Origin: Yeosuana aromativorans
GTDB lineage: Bacteria > Bacteroidota > Bacteroidia > Flavobacteriales > Flavobacteriaceae
Direction of reading: 5' to 3'
Assembly (NCBI RefSeq): GCF_014646655.1
Contig: NZ_BMNR01000011.1
Location: forward strand, 1-59,447
DNA length: 59,447 nucleotides
Part shown: positions 52,739 to 59,447 of the stretch, in pieces
Layout of the letters: every line of letters begins with the position of its first letter
Position numbering within the stretch: position 1 is the stretch's first letter
Position numbers and translations under genes: made by a program
Notes under the pieces: generated by a model
The model's input: the letters and a program-made list of their open reading frames with translations, nothing else
The model's database searches: none
What the model was told of the DNA's origin: nothing

Positions 52739-55168
52739 ATGAAGATTTCATACAATTGGCTGAAACAGTTTATTAAAATAGATTGGACACCAGAACAAAC
52801 GGGCGAATTACTCACAGATTTAGGACTTGAAGTTGAAGGTATAGAAACCTATCAATCTGTTAAAGGTGGTCTTGAAGGCGTTGTTGTTGGAGAAGTTTTA
52901 ACTTGTGTGCAACATTCAAACGCAGACAAATTAAAAGTAACAACTGTTGACATAGGCAGTGATGCCCCTTTACAAATTGTTTGTGGGGCACCCAATGTTG
53001 CCGTTGGACAAAAAGTACCTGTTGCCACTATTGGTACTACATTGTATACTCCAGAAGGAGAGTCCTGGACCATAAAAAAAGGAAAAATACGAGGAGAAGA
53101 TAGTCACGGAATGATTTGTGCCGAAGACGAACTTGGTTTAGGCAATTCCCATGATGGAATTATGGTACTAGATAGCGGTATTCCTGTGGGAACTCTAGCT
53201 GCCGACGTTTTTGAAATTGAAAACGATCATGTTTTTGAAATTGGCCTAACACCAAACAGGGCCGATGCCATGAGCCATCTTGGAACGGCTAGAGACCTGA
53301 AAGCTGGACTATTGCAAAAAGATATCAGCTTAGAGCTTATCACACCGTCGCTTAGTGCGTTTCATGTTGACAATAGACTCTTGAAAATTGATGTGGATGT
53401 AAAAAACAAAGAATTGTCACCCCGTTATTGTGGTGTTACCATTTCTGGAATTAAAGTTGCAGACTCCCCTGCTTGGCTGCAACACCGATTAAAAGCTATA
53501 GGAATCAACCCAATAAACAACATTGTTGATGCCACTAATTATGTACTACATGATTTAGGACAGCCCTTACATGCGTTTGATGCTGCAAAAATAGCCGGGA
53601 ATAAAATCCAAGTGAAAACCGTAAAAGCAGGTACAAAATTCGTTACATTAGATGGTATAGAACGCTCACTGTCAGATGAAGATTTAATGATTTGTGACGC
53701 TGAAAAACCCATGTGTATTGCAGGTGTTTTTGGAGGCATCCATTCAGGTGTTTCAGAAACTACAACAAATATTTTCTTGGAAAGTGCTTATTTTAATCCG
53801 GTTAGCATTCGTAAATCAGCGAAAAGACATGGATTGAATACCGATGCCTCCTTTAGGTTTGAGCGTGGTATTGATCCTAACATCACAGAATTAGCTTTAA
53901 AACGCGCCGTTCTGCTAATACAAGAAATTGCTGGCGGAGAAGTATCTTGTGACATTATTGATATTAATCCTAAAAAAATCGAGGATTTTCAAGTGCGCTT
54001 AAGTTTTGAGAATGCTAAAAAACTTATCGGTGAAGAAATCCCAAGAGATGTTATAAAAAGTATTTTAACATCCCTGGAAATTAAAGTTAACAATGTTACC
54101 GAAACCGGTCTAGGTCTAACCGTACCGGCTTATAGAAACGATGTGCAACGGGAAGCTGATATTATAGAGGAAATTTTAAGGGTTTATGGTTACAACAATA
54201 TTAATACCACTGAAAAACTGAATGCGTCCATTTCCAGTTCATCAAAATTTGAAGACCATAAAATTCAAAACATAGTCAGTAACCAATTAGTATCGCAAGG
54301 TTTTTTTGAAATCATGGCCAATTCATTGACCACTCCTAACTATGTTGCTCTAAGTGACCAATTAAAAAGCGAGCATAATGTTACCATTTTAAATCCGTTG
54401 AGCAATGACCTTTCGGTTTTAAGACAATCCTTATTGTTCTCTGGCTTGGAAGCCATATCATATAATATCAATAGAAAACGACTGGATTTAAAACTATTTG
54501 AATTTGGCAAAACCTATCATGATTTTAATGGCAAAAGAGAAGAACAGAAACATTTAACACTGTTTGTTTCTGGAAATCAAACTCAAGACAGTTGGTTGTC
54601 ATCCAACAAAAAAAAAGGTGATTTCTTTTATCTAAAAGGAGCTATTTACTCGATATTGGAACGTATAGGAATTTCCAGATTCCAAGAATCACCCATAAGT
54701 AATGATGTGTTCAGTGAAGGACTCTCATTAAGTTTAGGAAAGATAACTTTGGTTGACTTCGGATTGGTTAAGAAATCCGTTTTAAAACATTTTGATATTA
54801 CCCAAGAAGTCGTTTTTGCCGATTTTAACTGGGATGCCATTTTAGACATTGTAAAACGAAACAAAATTACGTTTAAAGCCATTCCTAAATACCCTGAAGT
54901 ACGTCGGGATTTTGCATTGCTTTTAGATGACTCCGTTAGCTTTAAGGACATCCTTGCCATTGCCAACAAAACAGAACGGCAATTACTTAAAAACATCAGT
55001 TTGTTTGATGTGTACCAAGGCAAGAACCTGCCACAAGGCAAAAAAAGTTATGCTATTAGCTTTACGTTTCAAGACGAGAACAAAACACTAACCGACAAGC
55101 AAATTGACAAAATAATGAAGAGTCTGCAACTGAATTTTGAAAAAGAACTTGGAGCTGAATTGCGATAA
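52739..55168 (+). CDS. pheT: Phenylalanine-tRNA ligase beta subunit
   Basis: An 809-residue subunit of the alpha2-beta2 synthetase. Domains in order: N-terminal region with tRNA-binding OB fold (about 40-150, GVVVGEVLTCVQHSNADKLKVTTVD), B3/B4 editing domain (about 200-400, PLHAFDAAKI, GVFGGIHSGVSE), B5 domain (about 405-475), catalytic-like core, and C-terminal ferredoxin-fold anticodon-binding domain (about 715-809, KYPEVRRDFALLLDDSVSF). Full length. pheS is elsewhere, as usual in Bacteroidota. Confidence 0.97.
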   Translation: MKISYNWLKQFIKIDWTPEQTGELLTDLGLEVEGIETYQSVKGGLEGVVVGEVLTCVQHSNADKLKVTTVDIGSDAPLQIVCGAPNVAVGQKVPVATIGTTLYTPEGESWTIKKGKIRGEDSHGMICAEDELGLGNSHDGIMVLDSGIPVGTLAADVFEIENDHVFEIGLTPNRADAMSHLGTARDLKAGLLQKDISLELITPSLSAFHVDNRLLKIDVDVKNKELSPRYCGVTISGIKVADSPAWLQHRLKAIGINPINNIVDATNYVLHDLGQPLHAFDAAKIAGNKIQVKTVKAGTKFVTLDGIERSLSDEDLMICDAEKPMCIAGVFGGIHSGVSETTTNIFLESAYFNPVSIRKSAKRHGLNTDASFRFERGIDPNITELALKRAVLLIQEIAGGEVSCDIIDINPKKIEDFQVRLSFENAKKLIGEEIPRDVIKSILTSLEIKVNNVTETGLGLTVPAYRNDVQREADIIEEILRVYGYNNINTTEKLNASISSSSKFEDHKIQNIVSNQLVSQGFFEIMANSLTTPNYVALSDQLKSEHNVTILNPLSNDLSVLRQSLLFSGLEAISYNINRKRLDLKLFEFGKTYHDFNGKREEQKHLTLFVSGNQTQDSWLSSNKKKGDFFYLKGAIYSILERIGISRFQESPISNDVFSEGLSLSLGKITLVDFGLVKKSVLKHFDITQEVVFADFNWDAILDIVKRNKITFKAIPKYPEVRRDFALLLDDSVSFKDILAIANKTERQLLKNISLFDVYQGKNLPQGKKSYAISFTFQDENKTLTDKQIDKIMKSLQLNFEKELGAELR

Positions 55169-55192
55169 TACAATCATTACTTAAGTTATACA

Positions 55193-55226
55193 TACAAAAA
55201 AAGCCTTTCAATATCTTGAAAGGCTT
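55193..55226 (-). terminator. Rho-independent terminator after tRNA-His
   Basis: Perfect 10-bp stem AAGCCTTTCA/TGAAAGGCTT (55201-55226) followed on the minus strand by T7. It may also weakly end pheT on the plus strand. Confidence 0.9.
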
Positions 55227-55236
55227 GGTCTTTTTG

Positions 55237-55310
55237 GGTGGAAGATCGGTCTCGAACCGACGACCTCCTGAACCACAATCAGGCGCTCTAACCAACTGAG
55301 CTACAACCAC
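55237..55310 (-). tRNA. tRNA-His (GTG anticodon)
   Basis: On the minus strand a 74-nt cloverleaf is seen: D arm TAGCTCAGTTGGTTAGAGC, anticodon stem CCTGA/TCAGG with loop TTGTGGT (anticodon GTG), T arm GTCGG-TTCGAGA-CCGAT, discriminator C73. Base 55311 supplies G-1 opposite C73, a His identity feature. CCA is not encoded. Acceptor pairs 5-68 and 6-67 are both U-U mismatches (GTGGTTG against CTTCCAC). Confidence 0.95.
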
Positions 55311-55337
55311 CATGTTGCACATTTTTCAATGCGTGTG

Positions 55338-55368
55338 CAAATGTAACTGATTTCAGTTTTTCTGCAAA
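55338..55368 (-). promoter_or_regulatory. Canonical promoter of tRNA-His
   Basis: On the minus strand TTTG (55365-55368) and TACATTTG (55338-55345) are 19 bases apart, a perfect Bacteroidota promoter 27 bp before the tRNA. A 7-bp inverted repeat TTGCACA/TGTGCAA (55315-55321, 55334-55340) lies in the leader. Confidence 0.82.
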
Positions 55369-55454
55369 GATTTTTGTAAATATTTTAAACAGAAAATAAA
55401 TATTCCGATTCTTCTGTAATTAACCTCCTAACTATCAATAGTTAGGCTTCTTCC

Positions 55455-56177
55455 CTATTTTAAATGAAACAAACTGTCAACAGCTATATATCTGTCTACT
55501 GTAAATCCTTCACCATATTGCGTTCCTATTAACCGCCCCATATCTATGGCCCTGTTTTTAATATTATCAGTAAAATTTTTGGTTGCAATAGGTGTCATGG
55601 GTTCTTTACTGTCTTTATCATAAAACTGGGTCTTGTAAGCTAACACGGCATCCATTTTTGTTTCCATAAATCCAGTAACATCAACCACAACATCAGGTTC
55701 CAGATTTTTCCATTGTATATAATGGTATATTTGTTTAGGTCGCCAAGGCTCTTGCCAAGATTCATCATATTCATCTTTGGTGTCAATTTTCAACAAACCA
55801 CTTAAAAAACAAGCATCACACACTAATTGGCTTCCTTTTGCATGATCAATATGCCTATCTTCTATGGCATTGCATATCACAATTTCTGGTTTGTATTTTC
55901 TAATGACTTTTATAAGTTCCATTTGATGGTGTTTATCATTTACAAAAAAACCATCGGAAAACTCCATATTGTCCCGAACGCTAACCCCCATTATTTTGGC
56001 TGCATTATCAGCTTCTTCATACCTGGTTTCTGCCGTACCGCGCGTTCCAAGTTCACCACGAGTCAAGTCAACAATACCCACTTTTTTTCCAAGTGAAATT
56101 TCTTTGGCCAAAGTGGCCGCACATCCTAACTCTACATCATCTGGATGAGATCCAAAGGCAAGAATATCTAATTTCAT
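55455..56177 (-). CDS. bshB1: Bacillithiol biosynthesis deacetylase
   Basis: A 240-residue PIG-L/LmbE-type zinc deacetylase. SHPDDVELGCAATLA at the N-terminus gives the His-Asp-Asp metal/catalytic set, and DRHIDHAKGSQLV the further His. It removes acetyl from N-acetylglucosaminyl-malate in bacillithiol synthesis; the segment SDGFFVNDKHHQMELIKVIR and length fit BshB1. bshA and bshC are not in the window. Monocistronic. Confidence 0.93.
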   Translation of the reverse strand: MKLDILAFGSHPDDVELGCAATLAKEISLGKKVGIVDLTRGELGTRGTAETRYEEADNAAKIMGVSVRDNMEFSDGFFVNDKHHQMELIKVIRKYKPEIVICNAIEDRHIDHAKGSQLVCDACFLSGLLKIDTKDEYDESWQEPWRPKQIYHYIQWKNLEPDVVVDVTGFMETKMDAVLAYKTQFYDKDSKEPMTPIATKNFTDNIKNRAIDMGRLIGTQYGEGFTVDRYIAVDSLFHLK

Positions 56178-56562
56178 AATATTAATTCTTTTAAAACTTC
56201 AAAGTAACAGCGTTCTAAAAACATGTTATCTAAATAATTTTACTTTTGCAAAATTGATATTTTTTTGCCCAAATGATAAATTATTTGTCGTTTTTTTTAA
56301 CCAAAAGTGAATATAAAATCAAATTTTTAGATATAACCGGCTTATTTTTTAAAAACTTAATATTACTCTCACGTTTTCGTTCTATTTTTTTCGATTTAAT
56401 TGACTTAAAATTTGATAATTATTGAAAAATGAAGCAGTTACGAAAAGTATGATATTTATCATAAATATTAGAAGTTATCCATAGTAATTTTATCATGTAA
56501 TTAAAAAACAAACATTACAGGGTCTAAAAAAGACCCATATTATCAATTAAAACTTAAACAAA
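56178..56562. other. 385-bp AT-rich intergenic region before pckA
   Basis: No gene is seen. It contains the bshB1 start region, T-rich tracts, and near its right end the palindrome TATGATA-TT-TATCATA and a weak -7 box for pckA. The length suggests a regulated pckA leader. Confidence 0.6.
56448..56492 (+). promoter_or_regulatory. Candidate Crp/Fnr-type palindrome and -7 box of pckA
   Basis: The perfect dyad TATGATA-TT-TATCATA (56448-56463) contains ATGAT-N4-ATCAT. TAATTTTA (56485-56492), one base off TANNTTTG, lies 22 bases after the 14-mer and 71 bp before the ATG. No -33 TTG is at the expected place, in line with an activator-dependent promoter. Confidence 0.45.
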
Positions 56563-58191
56563 ATGAATGAATCAGCAACCTTATTAAATACAAACTTGGA
56601 AAAGTATGGTTTAAAAGACGTAAATGCCCACTGGAACTTATCTCCTGAAGAACTTCAAAGAATCACTGTAGAAAAAGGCATGGGTAAAGAAACTTCAAAT
56701 GGAACGCTTGCTGTTAATACAGGAAAATTCACAGGACGTTCTCCTCAAGACCGTTTTATAGTAAAAGACCGTTATACTGAAGACAACGTTTGGTGGGGAA
56801 AAGTAAACAAACCTGTTTCATCAGAGAATTTTGATAAACTTCAAAACGAAGTCATCAATTACCTTTCTGGAAAAGAATTATATGTAAGAGATGGCTATGT
56901 ATGTGCTGATCCCAGATATAAAACCAATATTAGAACCGTAACCGAACTGCCTTGGTCTAACTTATTTGTATTCAATATGTTTTTAAGACCCGATGAAGCA
57001 GAATTGCAAAACTTTGAAGAAGAGTGGTTGGTACTTTGCGCTCCAGGATATGTATGCCCAACTCCAGCAGAATACGGTATTCGTCAAGGAAACTTCTCTA
57101 TAATCAACTTTACCAAAAAAATTGCGTTAATTGGTGGTTCTGCTTACACCGGTGAAATGAAAAAAGGCATTTTCTCTGCCTTAAACATGATATTGCCAGT
57201 TGAAAAAGAGGTATTGCCAATGCACTGTTCTGCCAATGTTGGTGAAGATGGTGACACGGCTATTTTCTTTGGACTGTCCGGAACCGGAAAAACAACACTA
57301 TCTGCAGACCCTAACAGAAAATTGATTGGTGACGATGAGCATGGCTGGACTGCTGACAATACTATCTTTAACTTTGAGGGCGGCTGTTACGCTAAAGTAA
57401 TTGACCTTACAGAAGAAAAAGAACCCGATATTTTTAGAGCAATCAAACCTGGTGCCTTGCTTGAAAACGTTGTGATTAAAGACAATGGAGAGGTTGATTA
57501 TTTAGATAGTAGCATTACGCAAAACACACGTGTAAGTTATCCAATTTATCATATTGATAATATTCAACAACCATCATTTGCAAATAATCCAAAAAACATC
57601 TTCTTTTTAACTTGTGATGCGTTTGGTGTATTGCCTCCTGTTTCAAAATTGACTCCTGGTCAAGCGGCTTACCACTTCATCTCTGGTTATACAGCCAAAG
57701 TGGCTGGTACCGAAGCTGGAATTACTGAACCTGTGCCATCATTCTCTGCTTGTTTTGGCGAACCATTTATGCCATTGCATCCTACCAAGTATGCAGAAAT
57801 GTTGAGTGCTAAAATGCAAGAAGCTGGTGTTAACGTATGGCTTATCAATACGGGATGGAGTGCTGGACCTTATGGTGTAGGTTCTCGAATCAAATTAAAA
57901 TATACAAGAGCCATGATTACTGCCATTTTAAAAGGGCAATTAGATGAAGTAGATTATGAGCAACATCCAATATTCGGATTCTACATGCCAAAATATTGTC
58001 CAAATGTTCCAACAGAAATTTTGGATCCAATGAACACTTGGTTGCAAAAAGGAGCTTATATTGGAAAAGCTATTCAACTGGCGCACTCATTCCACTTAAA
58101 CTTTGAGAAATTTGCTAGTCAAGCGTCTCAACAAATCATAGAAGGTGGTCCGCTTATTGATGAACACCATCATTTATCTGAACATCTATAG
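56563..58191 (+). CDS. pckA: Phosphoenolpyruvate carboxykinase (ATP)
   Basis: A 542-residue gluconeogenic enzyme converting oxaloacetate + ATP to PEP, CO2 and ADP, or in reverse. Key motifs: RSPQDRFIV (substrate Arg), CSANVGEDGDTAIFFGLSGTGKTTLSADP (kinase-1a P-loop), GDDEHGW (kinase-2 with metal Asp) and FEGGCYAK. Length matches the ATP type. It has a long upstream region with a palindrome and its own terminator downstream, so it is monocistronic and probably regulated by carbon or redox state. Confidence 0.97.
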   Translation: MNESATLLNTNLEKYGLKDVNAHWNLSPEELQRITVEKGMGKETSNGTLAVNTGKFTGRSPQDRFIVKDRYTEDNVWWGKVNKPVSSENFDKLQNEVINYLSGKELYVRDGYVCADPRYKTNIRTVTELPWSNLFVFNMFLRPDEAELQNFEEEWLVLCAPGYVCPTPAEYGIRQGNFSIINFTKKIALIGGSAYTGEMKKGIFSALNMILPVEKEVLPMHCSANVGEDGDTAIFFGLSGTGKTTLSADPNRKLIGDDEHGWTADNTIFNFEGGCYAKVIDLTEEKEPDIFRAIKPGALLENVVIKDNGEVDYLDSSITQNTRVSYPIYHIDNIQQPSFANNPKNIFFLTCDAFGVLPPVSKLTPGQAAYHFISGYTAKVAGTEAGITEPVPSFSACFGEPFMPLHPTKYAEMLSAKMQEAGVNVWLINTGWSAGPYGVGSRIKLKYTRAMITAILKGQLDEVDYEQHPIFGFYMPKYCPNVPTEILDPMNTWLQKGAYIGKAIQLAHSFHLNFEKFASQASQQIIEGGPLIDEHHHLSEHL

Positions 58192-58206
58192 TAGTTAGTT
58201 TAGTTT

Positions 58207-58240
58207 TTAAAAAAGGCGTTCAAAATGAACGTCTTTTTTT
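58207..58240 (+). terminator. Rho-independent terminator of pckA
   Basis: Stem GGCGTTCA/TGAACGTC (one G-T pair) with flanking A-run and T7, about 20 bp after the stop. Confidence 0.9.
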
Positions 58241-58285
58241 AATTTTCCTTTTCATCTTTCAACAACAATCTTTTACAAAAAAAAA

Positions 58286-58972
58286 TTGAAATTCATTATA
58301 TCCCTTATCATTCTTAACCTGTTTGTGACATTAAGCTATTCACAATCATCTCCAGAAGACAAAATAGGTGCTTGGTATATGTTTGATGGTACCCATATTG
58401 TTTCAGATCAAATCAGTATCAAAACTGATGTCCAATTGAGGTCGTATGAACTTTTAGACAATATGAACTTGATGTTTTATAACCTAGGTATAAACTATAA
58501 GTTAAATCCAAAAACAACAGCTACTTTTGCCTATTGCTTTTTAGATATAGACAAGTCTTATGCTAGTAACGGAACACCTCATCTTTTTGAAAATAGATTC
58601 TATGAACAAATTTGTTATAACCATAACTTAGGAATACTTCCCATTTATCATAGGTTCCGTTTAGAAAATCGATTTTTAAATTATGTGGATAAAAATATCG
58701 TTAAAAATCGATTTCGGTATTGTCTAGGAACAAAAATCAAGCTTAATAACTGCTTTTTTGTAAACTGTTCCAACGAAATTTTTGCTAATTTAAAAGGTGA
58801 TGTTTTTACCGAAAATAGGTTTTACACCGCTATTGGCATCAATTTATCAAAATACAACAACATCCAATTGGGGTATTTGAATCATCAAATAAACGGTGAA
58901 AATCTACACCGATTGCAAATTGGGATTTTCATTAAAACAGACTACAGAAAATTAACAAAGGTTGCTTCTTAG
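58286..58972 (+). CDS. DUF2490 family outer-membrane protein
   Basis: A 228-residue protein with a signal peptide (to about LSYSQSS). Alternating strands and the phrases GAWYMFDGTH, HNLGILPIYHRFRLENRF and NRFRYCLGTKI fit DUF2490, a predicted small outer-membrane barrel. The start is TTG at 58286, right behind the pckA terminator. Stop overlaps the next gene on the other strand by four bases. Function is unknown. Confidence 0.85.
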   Translation: MKFIISLIILNLFVTLSYSQSSPEDKIGAWYMFDGTHIVSDQISIKTDVQLRSYELLDNMNLMFYNLGINYKLNPKTTATFAYCFLDIDKSYASNGTPHLFENRFYEQICYNHNLGILPIYHRFRLENRFLNYVDKNIVKNRFRYCLGTKIKLNNCFFVNCSNEIFANLKGDVFTENRFYTAIGINLSKYNNIQLGYLNHQINGENLHRLQIGIFIKTDYRKLTKVAS

Positions 58973-59364
58973 CTTGTTTCCTTTACAAGTTCCTTTTCAA
59001 TTCTCTTATCCGGTATAAGCCACATTATGGCTACCAATACATATATGGTTCCTGAAATCCAAACGCTATAAAACGCACTTACAAAACCAATCACATATAA
59101 AACTGGGGAGACTTTTCCTTTCAAGTCTTTTCCCAATGCCTTGGCCAAAACAGAATGCTTTCCGTGACTTTTAATTATCAGTTTTTGCAAGATAAAATAA
59201 GCTATAGCAGCCAAAAACAAAACGACTCCATACAAAAAAACAGAAGCTGGCATAAAATGGTTCTCTCCCATCCAGCCCGTTACAAACGGAATGATGGATA
59301 ACCAAAACAACAAATGCATATTTGCCCAGAGCATACTTCCATTATGTCTCGTCCTGAAATATGG
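58969..59364 (-). pseudogene. 5'-truncated TMEM175/DUF1211 family potassium channel-like protein
   Basis: The open frame begins after a stop codon at 59365-59367 and encodes FRTRHNGSMLWANMHLLFWLSIIPFVTGWMGENHF and onward, which is the second half of a flavobacterial DUF1211/TMEM175 protein (about residue 85 of ~200). About four transmembrane helices remain. The N-terminal half with the FSD motif of the channel is missing: sequence upstream to the window end shows no TM1-TM2 coding in any frame. It may be a remnant after deletion or insertion near 59360. Starting at the internal ATG 59334 a 121-residue protein is possible but would lack the pore motif. Confidence 0.65.
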
Positions 59365-59447
59365 CTACAGGTTAAAAATTGATTTACGCTGTTAATTTAT
59401 ATAACATATTCGGTGTTTTGAAATCTAAAGATAAGTGTAATCTTATT

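Noticed and set aside
55062-55322. 86-aa ORF on the minus strand containing VVVAQLVRAPDCGSGG
   Set aside because: It is a translation of the tRNA-His gene and terminator; this is a well-known spurious ORF type.
55427-55446. Hairpin CCTAACTAT/ATAGTTAGG after bshB1 as terminator
   Set aside because: There is no T-run on the minus strand after the stem; kept as an unexplained small inverted repeat.
1-59447. CRISPR arrays, rRNA, prophage or integrase genes
   Set aside because: Reading both strands gave no direct-repeat/spacer arrays, rRNA sequence or phage and transposase proteins.

Overview
The window is an AT-rich chromosomal segment of a member of the Flavobacteriaceae (Bacteroidota). The signs are a type IX secretion (T9SS) surface protein with a CHU_C-type sorting domain, PorP/SprF and PorE-like genes, a CAL67264-type mini membrane protein, bacillithiol and menaquinone biosynthesis genes, PheT, and promoters of the Bacteroidota type (TTG-N19-TANNTTTG) with few Shine-Dalgarno sequences. 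About 53 protein genes and one tRNA gene (His, GTG) can be supported. I see no rRNA, CRISPR array, prophage, transposase or complete restriction-modification system.

Layout: (1) 1-7.5 kb holds the 3' end of a large repeat adhesin (T9SS type B cargo), PorP/SprF and two tandem PorE-like OmpA proteins. (2) 7.6-11.6 kb holds a Crp/Fnr-type regulator and pta-ackA (acetate/acetyl-CoA). (3) 11.8-15.7 kb holds hutI and hutG (histidine catabolism), a coiled-coil membrane protein and a NUDIX hydrolase. (4) 15.9-19.4 kb holds small membrane proteins, ABC-F EttA and an OmpA barrel protein. (5) 19.6-21.6 kb is a four-gene redox-stress-like operon (FMN reductase, GNAT, MarR, pirin) with a likely MarR operator in its promoter. 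(6) 21.8-29.0 kb holds a carboxyltransferase and a menaquinone cluster (menB-menA-UlaG-like hydrolase-menC-CPBP protease-menE). (7) 29.4-40.3 kb is mixed: a small unannotated membrane peptide, ung, a YfcC transporter, holA, a lone HsdR-N nuclease-fold protein with a glycosyltransferase, an OmpA lipoprotein, TsaC/Sua5, an aspartyl protease with a triple CBM48 protein, and UvrD/PcrA. (8) 40.4-48.5 kb holds a GltS-like FMN enzyme, tandem patatins with an M1 aminopeptidase, and recG. (9) 48.7-51.3 kb is a four-subunit 2-oxoacid:ferredoxin oxidoreductase (korDABC). (10) 51.4-59.4 kb holds a DUF2911 protein, pheT, tRNA-His, bshB1, pckA, a DUF2490 porin-like protein and a 5'-truncated TMEM175-family channel remnant at the edge.

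Much of the segment is core metabolism around acetyl-CoA, 2-oxoacids, PEP and menaquinone, plus cell-envelope and gliding/secretion genes. The regulation is what stands out. A near-perfect palindrome overlaps the promoter of the MarR operon. FNR-like half-site palindromes lie at identical spacing before weak -7 boxes of korDABC and pckA. I did not find a convincing wholly new multi-gene system. The strongest leads are these regulatory motifs, two interspersed repeat elements (one translated inside the M1 peptidase gene), a perfect 19-bp inverted repeat and an overlooked 58-aa gene.
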